This document shows, piece after piece, positions 27,108-36,317 of a stretch of DNA of 39,153 bases. A program made the translations under genes and the position numbers. Within the stretch, counting starts at the first letter, position 1. Each line of letters begins with the position of its first letter. The notes beneath the pieces were generated by a model. It saw only the letters and a program-made list of their open reading frames with translations. It was not told where the DNA came from and did not search any database. The DNA is from Blastocatellia bacterium (lineage in GTDB: Bacteria; Acidobacteriota; Blastocatellia; RBC074), in the NCBI GenBank assembly GCA_016789725.1, contig JAEUQN010000052.1, positions 1 through 39,153 of the forward strand, read 5' to 3'.

Positions 27108-28043
27108 ATGACTAAACTGCTTCAGAAACCTAAAGCTTTACAATCGGGCGATCTCGTACAAATCGTCGCGCCCGCCAGCAATTTGAAAGCCGATTATTTA
27201 GCGCGCGGCGTGGCCGAGTTAACCGCCCTTGGCTTTCGCGTGAAATATGATCCAGCAATCTTGGACAAAGATCGCTATACCGCAGGCAGCGATGAACGGC
27301 GCGCGCGCGAGTTGATGGACGCCTTCACCGACCCCGAAGTCAAAGCCGTGTGGGCAGCGCGTGGCGGCTATGGTGTAATGCGATTGTTGCCGATGCTGGA
27401 TGAAAATGTAGTGGGACAGCATCCGAAAATTTTCATCGGCTACAGCGATCTGACCGCCTTGCAATTGTACTTATACAATCGTTTCGGATGGATCACTTTT
27501 CACGGCCCAATGGCGGCGAAAGATTTGGCCGGAGGCGACGCGCACTACGATCAAATCACGTTGCTGAACGCCTTAACCAAAGCGGAACCGATGGGCGAGA
27601 TCGTGGCGACCGGCACAGAAGTTTTGCATCACAGGGGAACAGTAAGCGGGCGGTTGCTGGGTGGTTGTTTCTCATTGCTGACAGCAATGATGGGAACGCC
27701 CGATGAATTGGATACCAGCGATGCCGTCTTGTTTTTGGAAGACACCGGCACCAGGCCATATCAACTGGATCGAATGCTGCAACAGCTCAAGCTGGCGGGA
27801 AAATTTGCGAGCGTGCGCGCCATCGTGTTCGGCGAAATGAGCAACTGTGTGCAACACGTCGAACAAGGCTACACCTTGCAGGAAGTTCTGCGCGATTTGA
27901 CCGCCGAATTGCGCGTTCCGGTGTTGTTTGGTTTGCGCAGCGGACACAGCGAACGCGGCAACCTGACGTTACCATTAGGCGTAATGGCAACGCTGGATAG
28001 TCAACGTGGCAGACTCACCATTGATGAGGCCGCAGTGAGATGA
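27108..28043 (+). CDS. LD-carboxypeptidase, peptidase family S66
   Basis: A 311-residue protein from ATG 27108. The open frame begins earlier, but this start matches the family opening [19 protein letters not shown]66 enzymes cut the terminal D-Ala from murein tetrapeptides in the cytosol during cell-wall recycling. The nucleophile is Ser113 in [23 protein letters not shown] precedes it, [15 protein letters not shown] and [17 protein letters not shown] contribute the glutamate, and [17 protein letters not shown] carries the histidine. A microcin-self-immunity (MccF-like) role is the alternative within the family. It is divergent from the 2Fe-2S gene. Confidence 0.88.
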   Translation: MTKLLQKPKALQSGDLVQIVAPASNLKADYLARGVAELTALGFRVKYDPAILDKDRYTAGSDERRARELMDAFTDPEVKAVWAARGGYGVMRLLPMLDENVVGQHPKIFIGYSDLTALQLYLYNRFGWITFHGPMAAKDLAGGDAHYDQITLLNALTKAEPMGEIVATGTEVLHHRGTVSGRLLGGCFSLLTAMMGTPDELDTSDAVLFLEDTGTRPYQLDRMLQQLKLAGKFASVRAIVFGEMSNCVQHVEQGYTLQEVLRDLTAELRVPVLFGLRSGHSERGNLTLPLGVMATLDSQRGRLTIDEAAVR

Positions 28044-28095
28044 AAATCACCATTTCACGAACGGCGGATAGGATGAAATCGCGTGTGAGCGATCT

Positions 28096-30927
28096 TCACT
28101 TGCCGCAACCATTGAGCAGAACAGACACCGTGCCAGAGCCGCTGTTGGCAACGGACAAATCAGCCTTCCCATCGCCGTTGAAATCGCCGCTGAGCAATGA
28201 TAACGGGTGTGTACCGACGTTGAGGTACAATCCCTGTAACGTCTCGTAGGCACCGCGTCCATCGCCGGGAAAAACAGTGATCGTATGATCCTGATAATTA
28301 CCAACGGCCAAATCCAATTTGCCATCACTATTGAAATCTGTCAGCGCCAATGATTGTGGCTCCATCCCTGCGATGAAGGCCGTGTAAAAACCAAACGCGC
28401 CGTTCCCCGCTCCGTGCATGACAACGACGTGACGAAAACCCGTTTTGCCCACGATCAAATCTACATTGCCGTCATTGTTGACATCTCCTAACGCCAGGGG
28501 AGACGGATTCCAGCCGGTGCCGGAGTTGTACGAACGAGGTGGAGCAAACGTGCCGTCGCCAAAACCAAGCAGAACCGTGACGTCATTCGTCGTGTAATTT
28601 GCCACGACCAAATCGGCCTTGCCATCTTTGTTGAAATCACCCACTTGCGCAGGCTGCGGCATTGGGCCGGGATAAAGATAGCGCGGTGCGCCAAAGCTGC
28701 CATCGCCGCGCCCATCCAAAATTCCGACCGCTTCTAACCCGGCATTGACGATCACTAAATCCAGTTTGTTGTCGCTATTAAAATCACCCGTCGTGATGGA
28801 AAACGGTTTGTTACCCGCGTCAAAATTGCCTCTCACGGTAAATGTACCCGCGCCGTTATTGGTCAAAATCGTCACCGTGTCTGAATTGTAATTCACGACC
28901 GCAACGTCCGCTTTGCCATCGCCATTGAAATCCCGGATCGTCACGGCGCGCGGGCCAAATCCCACGGCATAACTGCCAGCCTTGCGAAACGAACGCACAC
29001 CGCCTTCATTGGTGCCAAGCAAAATTGAAATATTGTGGCTCTCACGATTGGCGACGACAAAATCCGGCAGGCCATCGCCGTTGACATCACCGGTCGCCAA
29101 ACCAGCGGCTCCCGCTCCTGCTTCGTAATGCAGCGGCGCGCGAAAACCAATCGCGTCGCAGGTCGGCGCAGGTGTGTTGGAAATGGTGAATGCAAAAGCA
29201 ACAGCAGAAGAGTTGAAGCAATTATCAATCGCGGTGACGATCACCTGATACTTGCCCGCGATTCCATTGTTCGCAATCGTCACGACGCCTTGCGCATCCA
29301 CGCTAACTTGCCCGCCGTAACTACCGGCAACGGCGGTGAGGCTCGTAATTGTGCCGTTATCACTGGGCTTCCGGCTCGGCGTCACCGTGGTGTTACCCGC
29401 TCCCAACGTTACGTCCGCATACGCGCCCAACGATGGAAAGGTGTTCGGAGTAATCGTCAGCCCTACATTCGCCGTTGCACTTTGCCCCTGCGGATCGCTC
29501 ACTTTCAGCGTGAACGATTGCGCGCCGTGCGTCGCCGTACAGGCAATGCTGAACGTCGCATTGATCGCGCCGTTATTGTTCGTCAGATTGTTCAGCGTAA
29601 TTCCCGATGGCAGTGTTACCGCTTCGACTTTCAAGTTGCCTGCCGCCGTTTCGGCATCGTTGACGGTAGCGATGGTCGTCGTGAAATTGATACTGCCCGC
29701 CGCTATCACGGGCGCAGCGGACACCGCAATGGTCGGCGACGTATTCACGCTCACGGCTTCGCTGCTCAACATCACCGCCACGGCTGCGCCTTTCGCCAAA
29801 ATCAATTCCGGCGTTCCATCCGCATTGAGATCAGCAGAAGCCAAATCGGTGTCTGAGCAACAAGTCGTGAGATTAGCGTTCACTTGCGAGGCAGAACAAA
29901 AACCACCGTTGCCATCGCCAAAAAACATTCGCACAACGCTATCTTCGTAATGCGCAATAGCAATATCTTCTTTGCCGTCGCGGTTGAAATCATTGGCGGT
30001 CAATGCCCCTCCGACAAACGGCAAATCCCAGCGGCTCACACGCGAAAAGTTCCCGCTGCCATCGTTCTGCAAAACAGTGATCGAATGCCAGCCACGATTG
30101 GTGACAGCCAGATCAAGTTTGCCATCGCGGTTGAAATCCCACACCACGACATCATGCGGCAAGGAATTTGCCGGGTAGTGATTCGTGCTGAAACCGCCCG
30201 CTCCATTGCCCAGCAAGATCGAAACCGTTTCGGAATATTCGTTGACGGTCGCCAAATCCAATCGTCCGTCACCATTGAAATCATTGACCACCAAAGCATG
30301 TGGATTTTCCTGCACAGCAAAATTGATCGGTACATTGAAATCGCCGTTCCCTTTGCCCAACAGCACCGAGATGTTATTGCCCAGCGTGTTGACGACAGCC
30401 AAATCAAACTTGCCATCCCGATTGAAATCGCCAGCGCGAAGAGTGGTGGCATATCGCCCGACGCGCGTCGAGGTCAGGACCGGATAGGCAGGCCACGTCG
30501 GATTGTAGCCCAAGTTGATGGTCACAATATCCGCTCTCAGAATGGCAACGTCGGTGTAGCCGTCCTGATCAAAATCAGCAATGACGGCATCCTGATAAGC
30601 CCAGGCCGGATTCGACAAAACTTGAAAATTGCCGCCGCCCAGGTTCAGGAACTGCGCGGAGGCGTCCTGCATACCGGACAAAAAATCCGGGCGTCCATCT
30701 TTGTTAAGATCGCCCAAAACAAGCGCCGGAGCGCGGCGGGTATTGGGCGAGGCGGGAGCTTCGATTTGATAATTAGCCTGTCGCAAAGCGGGTGCAGTGC
30801 AAGCTTCTGATTGGAATACGGGTGAAGAGTTGCGGGCCAAAATCCTGTTCGGAGGATCGAGGGCAATACCGAACAGGAACACAAGCGCACACACGTAGCT
30901 TGTGCGGGGGTCGTGAGCAAGTCGCAT
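28096..30927 (-). CDS. secreted protein with two seven-repeat FG-GAP/VCBS propellers
   Basis: A 943-residue exported protein with an N-terminal hydrophobic segment (TSYVCALVFLFGIAL). Seven FG-GAP-type repeats with the calcium-loop motif DxNxDGxxD follow (for example GDFNRDGKFDLAVV and NDFNGDGRLDLATV), up to about residue 385. A central region of about 200 residues looks like two Ig/cadherin-like beta-sandwiches (SFTLKVSDPQGQSATANVGL, GKYQVIVTAIDN). Seven more repeats then run to the end. Each set of seven fits one integrin-like beta-propeller. AGGAG lies before the ATG. It is probably a cell-surface or secreted adhesin or polymer-binding protein; the ligand is unknown. Confidence 0.88.
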   Translation of the reverse strand: MRLAHDPRTSYVCALVFLFGIALDPPNRILARNSSPVFQSEACTAPALRQANYQIEAPASPNTRRAPALVLGDLNKDGRPDFLSGMQDASAQFLNLGGGNFQVLSNPAWAYQDAVIADFDQDGYTDVAILRADIVTINLGYNPTWPAYPVLTSTRVGRYATTLRAGDFNRDGKFDLAVVNTLGNNISVLLGKGNGDFNVPINFAVQENPHALVVNDFNGDGRLDLATVNEYSETVSILLGNGAGGFSTNHYPANSLPHDVVVWDFNRDGKLDLAVTNRGWHSITVLQNDGSGNFSRVSRWDLPFVGGALTANDFNRDGKEDIAIAHYEDSVVRMFFGDGNGGFCSASQVNANLTTCCSDTDLASADLNADGTPELILAKGAAVAVMLSSEAVSVNTSPTIAVSAAPVIAAGSINFTTTIATVNDAETAAGNLKVEAVTLPSGITLNNLTNNNGAINATFSIACTATHGAQSFTLKVSDPQGQSATANVGLTITPNTFPSLGAYADVTLGAGNTTVTPSRKPSDNGTITSLTAVAGSYGGQVSVDAQGVVTIANNGIAGKYQVIVTAIDNCFNSSAVAFAFTISNTPAPTCDAIGFRAPLHYEAGAGAAGLATGDVNGDGLPDFVVANRESHNISILLGTNEGGVRSFRKAGSYAVGFGPRAVTIRDFNGDGKADVAVVNYNSDTVTILTNNGAGTFTVRGNFDAGNKPFSITTGDFNSDNKLDLVIVNAGLEAVGILDGRGDGSFGAPRYLYPGPMPQPAQVGDFNKDGKADLVVANYTTNDVTVLLGFGDGTFAPPRSYNSGTGWNPSPLALGDVNNDGNVDLIVGKTGFRHVVVMHGAGNGAFGFYTAFIAGMEPQSLALTDFNSDGKLDLAVGNYQDHTITVFPGDGRGAYETLQGLYLNVGTHPLSLLSGDFNGDGKADLSVANSGSGTVSVLLNGCGK

Positions 30928-31074
30928 GATGAGGACTCCTGTTGTAAGGACGGGGCAAACTGGTTGTTGTTTATAATCTCGTGAAGATCACAGGTCTCGC
31001 TAAAACCGCGTGGCAGAAGCTATCGCAAGGATACGGTTTGCGCAAGGGGGGTACAGACGATTGTCAGAAAACGC

Positions 31075-33576
31075 TCAATGGCGCAGCACTTCTTCTGATT
31101 CGGCCAGGGTGTCATTCGTCAAGGCGCGACATTCCAAAGCATTTTGCGCCAAGAAGACTTCGACGACCGAAGCCGTTTTCAGACGGCCCTGAATCACGGC
31201 TTCGGACAGCGGGTCTTCGACATATTTTTGTAAGGCTCGACGCAAGGGCCGCGCACCGTAGCTGCGATCTGCGCAGGTTTTGTCCACAATCCATTGACGC
31301 GCCGCCGCCGTCAATTGCAGTTCCAACTTGCGATGGCGCAACGTGCGATTCATTTGCGCGACCAACAGGTCTACGATTTGCAGCAAGTCTTCGTCGCTCA
31401 GCGGCTCGAACGTAATAATTTCATCCAGGCGATTGATGAATTCAGGGTTGAACGTTTCGCGCACGGCGGCCTGAATTCGTTCCTCGATTTTTTCCTGTGC
31501 GTCGTCGCCAGCTCCCTGAAAGCCAACCGTGCCGCGCTTGTAAATAAACCGCGCGCCAATGTTCGAAGTCATAATGATGATCGCGTGTTTGCAATCAATC
31601 GTATTGCCCAACGCATCGGTGAGAATCCCGTCCTCAAATACCTGCAACAGGATATTGAAAACATCCGGGTGCGCTTTTTCAATTTCATCCAGCAGCACGA
31701 CCGAATATGGATTGCGCCGGATGCGTTCGGTCAACTGCCCGCCCTCTTCATAACCGACATAACCGGGCGGCGAGCCGATGAGTTTAGCGACCGAATGCTT
31801 TTCCATGTATTCCGACATATCAAGCCGGATCATTGCGCGTTCCGAGCCAAACAAGAATTCCGCCAACGACCGCGCGACTTCCGTTTTGCCCACGCCGGTC
31901 GGACCAAGAAACAGGAATGATCCCACTGGACGATTCGGATTTTTCAGTCCGGCGCGCGAACGACGAATGGCCCGCGCCAACGCGGAAATCGCATTCGACT
32001 GGCTGACGATGCGTTCATGCAATTCGTCTTCAATGCGCAGCAGCTTCGCCATTTCCTCTTCTTGCAACGCCGTGATGGGAATCCCGGTCCAACGTGCAAT
32101 CACTGTATCAATGTCGTGTTTCGTGATTTCAACGATAGGCTCACTGAATTCCATAGATTCAATGAATCGTGGCTCAGGATAGTTGGTGCGCCGCGTTGGT
32201 GATTGATAACGAGGCTCCCGCCAATCGCGGTCAAAGCTGCGATCCAACGTGCGATCAAAACCGCTTCCACGATCAAATCGTTCCATGCCGCGATCAAAAT
32301 TACGGTCTCCGCGATAACGCGGCAAGGTGGGCGGAGGCGGAGGCGGAGGCGGTTGATACCCGCGTTCACGCTGCACACGTAACTTCGCACTGGCCCCGGC
32401 TTCGTCAATTACGTCAATCGCTTTGTCTGGTAAAAAACGATCCGGCAGGTAACGACTCGTTTGATAAACGGCGGCTTCGATGGCATCCGGCGTGAAGGTC
32501 ACATTGTGAAAAGCTTCGTAGCGGTCTTTGATTCCTTCGAGAACTTTGATCGCTTCGGCTTCATCGGGGGCAGCAACTTTGATGGCCTGGAAGCGGCGTT
32601 CAAGCGAGCGGTCTTTTTCGATGGACTTGCGAAATTCAGCAGGCGTCGTCGCGCCGATACATTGAATCTCGCCGCGTGAAAGCGCTGGTTTGAGAATATT
32701 GGCGGCATCAAGACTGCCTTCGGCGGAACCCGCGCCCACCAGCGTGTGCAATTCGTCAATGAAAACCACATACTGCGGGTTGTCAATCAACTCGCGCATA
32801 ATCATTTTCATGCGCTCTTCAAATTGCCCGCGATATTTGGTTCCGGCCACAACGAGGCTCAAATCCAAAGCCAGAATGCGTTTGTCGGCCAGGAATGACG
32901 GCACTTCATAATTCACGATGCGCTGCGCCAGTCCTTCGACAATCGCCGTTTTGCCGACGCCCGGTTCGCCAATCAACACGGGATTGTTTTTCGTGCGACG
33001 GCACAGAATTTGGACGACGCGGTCAATTTCGTCATCGCGGCCAATCAGCGGGTCCAGCTTGCCTTCCATCGCGGCTTCGGTCAGATCGCGGCAGAATTCA
33101 TACAGATGCGGCGTTTCCTTGCGGGCGACGGAATCGCGTTCGCGCCCGGTTTGCCGCAACAATTCGCTGCGAATATCGGTCAGGCGGATGCCGCGTTCGT
33201 ACAGGATTTCAGACGCCAGTGTGTTTTCTTCGCGCAACAATCCGAGCAATAAATGTTCTGTCCCAATGTGCCGATTGCCAAGGCGTTCGGATTCTTCAGC
33301 CGAAAAAGCCAGCACGCGTTTGGCTTCGATGGAAAGCGGCAAATCTATCGTTTGCGGATGACGCGGACGCAACACAATGCGGCTTTCGATGTCTTTGCGA
33401 ATGGCTTCCACACTGGCCTGCGCGCGGTGAAAGAACCGATTCGAGATGGTTTTATCTTCGCGGATCAAGCCCAGCAGGACGTGTTCGGCTTCGATTTGGA
33501 GCGCGCCCAGTTGGCTGGCTTCATAGCGAGCGAAAAAGATGACGCGGCGGGCTTTTTCTGTATATCTCTCGAACAT
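31075..33576 (-). CDS. clpC: ClpC-type AAA+ unfoldase with aberrant middle region
   Basis: An 833-residue Clp ATPase. The N-terminal Clp-N repeats open with [20 protein letters not shown]. The first AAA+ module has Walker A GEPGVGKT at residue 203, the second GPTGVGKT at residue 558, followed by [30 protein letters not shown] and a C-terminal [20 protein letters not shown]. It should feed substrates to ClpP, although no clpP is nearby. In place of the coiled-coil M-domain, residues about 405-475 form a low-complexity stretch with eight prolines (409-416) and many Arg/Asp/Phe. ClpC M-domains govern hexamer assembly and adaptor binding, so regulation is probably altered. It follows lolD by 17 bp. 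Confidence 0.9.
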   Translation of the reverse strand: MFERYTEKARRVIFFARYEASQLGALQIEAEHVLLGLIREDKTISNRFFHRAQASVEAIRKDIESRIVLRPRHPQTIDLPLSIEAKRVLAFSAEESERLGNRHIGTEHLLLGLLREENTLASEILYERGIRLTDIRSELLRQTGRERDSVARKETPHLYEFCRDLTEAAMEGKLDPLIGRDDEIDRVVQILCRRTKNNPVLIGEPGVGKTAIVEGLAQRIVNYEVPSFLADKRILALDLSLVVAGTKYRGQFEERMKMIMRELIDNPQYVVFIDELHTLVGAGSAEGSLDAANILKPALSRGEIQCIGATTPAEFRKSIEKDRSLERRFQAIKVAAPDEAEAIKVLEGIKDRYEAFHNVTFTPDAIEAAVYQTSRYLPDRFLPDKAIDVIDEAGASAKLRVQRERGYQPPPPPPPPTLPRYRGDRNFDRGMERFDRGSGFDRTLDRSFDRDWREPRYQSPTRRTNYPEPRFIESMEFSEPIVEITKHDIDTVIARWTGIPITALQEEEMAKLLRIEDELHERIVSQSNAISALARAIRRSRAGLKNPNRPVGSFLFLGPTGVGKTEVARSLAEFLFGSERAMIRLDMSEYMEKHSVAKLIGSPPGYVGYEEGGQLTERIRRNPYSVVLLDEIEKAHPDVFNILLQVFEDGILTDALGNTIDCKHAIIIMTSNIGARFIYKRGTVGFQGAGDDAQEKIEERIQAAVRETFNPEFINRLDEIITFEPLSDEDLLQIVDLLVAQMNRTLRHRKLELQLTAAARQWIVDKTCADRSYGARPLRRALQKYVEDPLSEAVIQGRLKTASVVEVFLAQNALECRALTNDTLAESEEVLRH

Positions 33577-33593
33577 CCGTAAATCCTGAACGA

Positions 33594-34289
33594 TTAGATT
33601 AACTGACCGCTTACCAGATGCAGCACGCGGTCACAAGTTGCGGCGAGTTGTTCATTGTGCGTGACAATGATCGAAGTCAAACCTTCTTCGACGTGAAGCT
33701 GACGAATCAAGGCAAACACTTCTGCGCCGGTTTGCTGATCCAGATTGCCCGTTGGCTCATCGGCCAACAGCAAGGCCGGAGAAGTCACCAAAGCCCGGGC
33801 CAGCGCGACGCGTTGCCGCTCCCCGCCCGACAATTCACCGGGACGATGCACGATGCGTTTTTCCAATCCCACGCGCTGTAACAAATCACGAGCGCGGCCC
33901 TCGGCCTCTGATCGCTTTTGCCCGCGAATCAAGAGCGGCATCATCACGTTTTCAAGCGCCGAAAATTCCGGCAACAAATGGTGAAATTGAAAGACGAATC
34001 CGATGCGACGATTGCGCAACGCGGCTAACTGTAACTCACCATTTTTGAACATGTCAAAATCATCTAAAACCACGGTCCCTGACGTCGGTTGATCCAGCCC
34101 GCCGAGCAGATGCAACAGCGTAGATTTGCCCGCCCCCGACGCGCCGACAATCGCCACCATCTCGCCTTTTTGCAAGGTGAAATTAAGGTTCTGGAAGACC
34201 GTCACATCGTCGCCAACACCGCGATAAACTTTGGTCAGGGCTTGTGCGACGAGCAGTAACGAGACAGGCGCAATGGGTGGAGAAGTCAT
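33594..34289 (-). CDS. lolD: ABC transporter ATPase, lipoprotein-release type
   Basis: A 231-residue ATPase with Walker A GASGAGKST (residues 49-57), the Q-loop region FVFQFHHLLPEFSALENVMMP characteristic of LolD, signature LSGGERQRVALARAL, Walker B LLLADEPTGNLD and the H-loop TSIIVTHNEQ. LolD powers release of lipoproteins from the inner membrane with LolC/LolE. No permease gene is adjacent, so it must pair with one elsewhere; a MacB/FtsE-like exporter role cannot be excluded. The start overlaps the stop of the DUF5615 gene in ATGA, and clpC follows after 17 bp, so these genes are probably one transcript. Confidence 0.82.
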   Translation of the reverse strand: MTSPPIAPVSLLLVAQALTKVYRGVGDDVTVFQNLNFTLQKGEMVAIVGASGAGKSTLLHLLGGLDQPTSGTVVLDDFDMFKNGELQLAALRNRRIGFVFQFHHLLPEFSALENVMMPLLIRGQKRSEAEGRARDLLQRVGLEKRIVHRPGELSGGERQRVALARALVTSPALLLADEPTGNLDQQTGAEVFALIRQLHVEEGLTSIIVTHNEQLAATCDRVLHLVSGQLI

Positions 34290-34636
34290 GCTAATTTGAC
34301 CTCTGGAGACAACACCATAATCCCCCTCGCAGGATCATCATTAAATTCATTGAGCAGAAAATGCCTGGCACGGAGGAGTTGCGTAATAAAAGCTGTCGGA
34401 TAATTCCCTACACGCAGGAAAATTACTTTGGGAGGGTGTCCAAGTAAAACACTTCGATGCCGAAAGTCAGAATCTTTGGACACAATGGCAAACCCATTCG
34501 CTGCCGCAAATGCCCATATCGCACCGTCTGGATTTTGGATGAGATTGAGTTGTTTGACGTGGGCAGAGTCAGGATACAGATCAATGATTTGCGGAATGAT
34601 TCGATCCGATAGATTTTCATCCAGCAGTAACTTCAT
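34286..34636 (-). CDS. DUF5615 PIN-like protein, candidate toxin
   Basis: A 116-residue protein of the DUF5615 (PIN-like) family, usual length 110-120. The N-terminal KLLLDENLSDRI and the SKDSDFRHRS motif supply acidic residues like those of PIN nucleases. LPxxVIFLRVGN is represented by PPKVIFLRVGNYPTAF. These proteins are regularly encoded with DUF433 partners and are predicted RNase toxins; activity here is inferred. It starts 2 bp after the DUF433 stop and its own stop overlaps the lolD start by 4 bp. Confidence 0.85.
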   Translation of the reverse strand: MKLLLDENLSDRIIPQIIDLYPDSAHVKQLNLIQNPDGAIWAFAAANGFAIVSKDSDFRHRSVLLGHPPKVIFLRVGNYPTAFITQLLRARHFLLNEFNDDPARGIMVLSPEVKLA

Positions 34637-34638
34637 GC

Positions 34639-34857
34639 TCAGGCCACAAACAGAGTTTTCTCCCGCTCCGCCGCAAAGGCGAGACAGGCTTTGATGTCAT
34701 CACGAGTGAGTTCAGAGAAATCTTCCAAAATCTCTTCTTCCGTCATGCCACCCGCTAAATATTCCAGAATGTCATACACCGTAATTCGCATCCCACGAAT
34801 GCACGGCTTGCCGCTACGCTTGCCGGGTTCAATAGTAATAATGTCTCGATAATCCAT
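34639..34857 (-). CDS. DUF433 protein, candidate antitoxin
   Basis: A 72-residue DUF433 protein from ATG 34857, with GAGGG upstream. A TTG five codons earlier is also in frame but would consume that site. The text IITIEPGKRSGKPCIRGMRITVYDILEYLAGGMTEEEI is nearly a family consensus: a small winged or helix-turn-helix DNA-binding fold. It is first of the pair, as is usual for an antitoxin that represses its own operon. It heads the apparent DUF433-DUF5615-lolD-clpC transcript and is divergent from the WYL regulator gene. Confidence 0.88.
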   Translation of the reverse strand: MDYRDIITIEPGKRSGKPCIRGMRITVYDILEYLAGGMTEEEILEDFSELTRDDIKACLAFAAEREKTLFVA

Positions 34858-34923
34858 AATTGATGCCCTCAATAGGCAGCGATTTTAGCATACCTCATGG
34901 GGAATCCCGGTCAGCAACTTCTA

Positions 34924-34957
34924 AGAGCGCTCCGGTGTCTTGACAACTTGGCGCTCT
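34924..34957. promoter_or_regulatory. inverted repeat around a TTGACA, candidate operator of the WYL gene
   Basis: AGAGCGC (34924-34930) and GCGCTCT (34951-34957) form an exact inverted repeat that brackets a consensus -35, TTGACA (34940-34945). No good -10 follows at 16-18 bp, so the promoter is only a candidate. It sits in the spacer between the DUF433 gene and the WYL regulator gene and could bind either product. Confidence 0.35.
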
Positions 34958-35114
34958 CACGCGATTGTACACACGCCTCGTTCGTCCCCCACAAAGTTTC
35001 TCAGTCGGTCAAACAACGCCTCCCGCACGCCAGCTATCGTCGCGGTGCAGGCAAATATCATTGTGGCTAGGAATCCAATGTCTTCTCAGCCCGTAAAGCC
35101 TTTGGAGGTTTTCC

Positions 35115-36137
35115 ATGAAAGCGACAAAACCCAAACGCGGTGCAGGACTCGGTGCGCGCCTGATCCTGTTGCCGCATCTGCTCGCCAGTCGCCGTCGTTC
35201 GCAAACCGAACTGATGGACTATTTTCACGTAGACCGCAAAACCATCGTCAGTACCATTGACACGCTCTCGCTCGGAGATCAACCCAACCTGATCGTCGAA
35301 GAACGCGAAGGCCGTCACGTGTATTACCGCCTGAGCGATGATTACATTGCGCCTTCGCTCACGCTCGCCGAATCCGCCGCGTTGTTATTGGCGCAGGAAG
35401 CCATCGGCGCAACCGAGTGGTCGCCCTTCGCCCGCCACGCGCGTTCGTTGCTGAAAAAAATCCGCAAGGTGCTGCATCCGGCTCTGCACAAACGGTTGGA
35501 CGCAATGGCACAGGTGTACGGCGCAGCCATCACACCCGCCAAAGATTTCACCCAGCACGATCAAACCATCAACGATTTGGTGACAGCGGCGATAGAACAA
35601 CAGACCGTGCGCATGCACTATCAATCCTTCGATTCCAACGAACCCCGCCCCCGCGATTTCGACCCGTATACGGTGTACTTCGATCCCGACGGAGCCACGC
35701 TGAAAGTGATCGGCTGGGACTACAATCGCAAAGATTTCATTCCGTTTTCGATAGACCACATCCACGCCGTTCACATCACAGAGCGACAGTTTGCGCGCCG
35801 CCCATTCAAGTTGCGCGACTATCTGGAAACGTACTGCTTCAACGGCATCCACGGCAAACCGATGACCGTGCAATTGTGCGCGTACGGCGTCACCGCCCAA
35901 GTCTTCGCCGAACGCAAATTCCATCGCAGCCAACGGACAATCACTCGCACCGTAGCCACAACCGACACGCCCGAATCCATCACGATAGAAATGCGCATCG
36001 CACGCGGACGCGGGCTGGAACGATTCATTTTGAGCTGGCTGCCGGACATCGAAGTCGTCGCGCCGTCGGAATTGCGCGAACGGATTACAAAGATTTTGCA
36101 GCAGGGCGGAGAGCGGAATGCGGTGGGTGAAAAATAA
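35115..36137 (+). CDS. WYL-domain transcriptional regulator
   Basis: A 340-residue regulator with GGAGG 6 nt before ATG. An N-terminal winged helix-turn-helix (RRSQTELMDYFHVDRKTIVSTIDTL, then EEREGRHVYYRLSDD) precedes a WYL domain around residues 155-240 (RMHYQSFDSNEPRPRDFDPY, LKVIGWDYNRKDFIPFSIDHIHAVHIT). WYL proteins sense nucleic-acid or nucleotide ligands and often sit beside CRISPR-Cas or other defence genes. This one is on the same strand, 180 bp ahead of cas3, and probably controls the operon or itself. Ligand and sign of regulation are unknown. Confidence 0.88.
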   Translation: MKATKPKRGAGLGARLILLPHLLASRRRSQTELMDYFHVDRKTIVSTIDTLSLGDQPNLIVEEREGRHVYYRLSDDYIAPSLTLAESAALLLAQEAIGATEWSPFARHARSLLKKIRKVLHPALHKRLDAMAQVYGAAITPAKDFTQHDQTINDLVTAAIEQQTVRMHYQSFDSNEPRPRDFDPYTVYFDPDGATLKVIGWDYNRKDFIPFSIDHIHAVHITERQFARRPFKLRDYLETYCFNGIHGKPMTVQLCAYGVTAQVFAERKFHRSQRTITRTVATTDTPESITIEMRIARGRGLERFILSWLPDIEVVAPSELRERITKILQQGGERNAVGEK

Positions 36138-36155
36138 ATGTATTGCGGTGGGTGA
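36119..36155 (+). repeat. 12-bp direct repeat between the WYL gene and cas3
   Basis: TGCGGTGGGTGA occurs at 36119-36130, across the end of the WYL reading frame, and again at 36144-36155, 25 bp on. It may be a small duplication or a pair of binding sites about 165 bp before cas3. It is not a CRISPR repeat: it is too short and present only twice. Confidence 0.5.
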
Positions 36156-36317
36156 TAAGCGGAATTTTTTCCCGGTGTCGTGTGTAGGATGCTGGTTGGA
36201 TAGGCACAAGTGATGTGGCTGAACGCCTATGAGCCATGTGTGGAGATAAATGAAAACGAACGACTCACGAAGATAAGAAACAAATATAGAGTGGTTATTC
36301 TGCGATAGAGACAAAAT

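Noticed and set aside
29035..30810. Long open frames on the plus strand opposite the FG-GAP gene
   Set aside because: They mirror the repetitive DxNxDG codons of the minus-strand gene; their proteins are Arg/Ile-rich without domains, while the minus-strand frame has a signal peptide, repeats and a ribosome site.
36119..36155. Direct repeat considered as a CRISPR array remnant
   Set aside because: Only two 12-bp units with a 13-bp gap; CRISPR repeats are 28-37 bp with spacers over 30 bp. No array is visible anywhere in the window.
36250..36276. Eight-codon frame MKTNDSRR with GGAG before it, ahead of cas3
   Set aside because: A leader peptide is conceivable, but such short frames with a chance GGAG are expected; no regulatory codon run or attenuator hairpin accompanies it.
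35385..36314. 309-codon minus-strand frame opposite the WYL gene
   Set aside because: It is a shadow of the WYL reading frame; no ribosome site and no recognisable domain.
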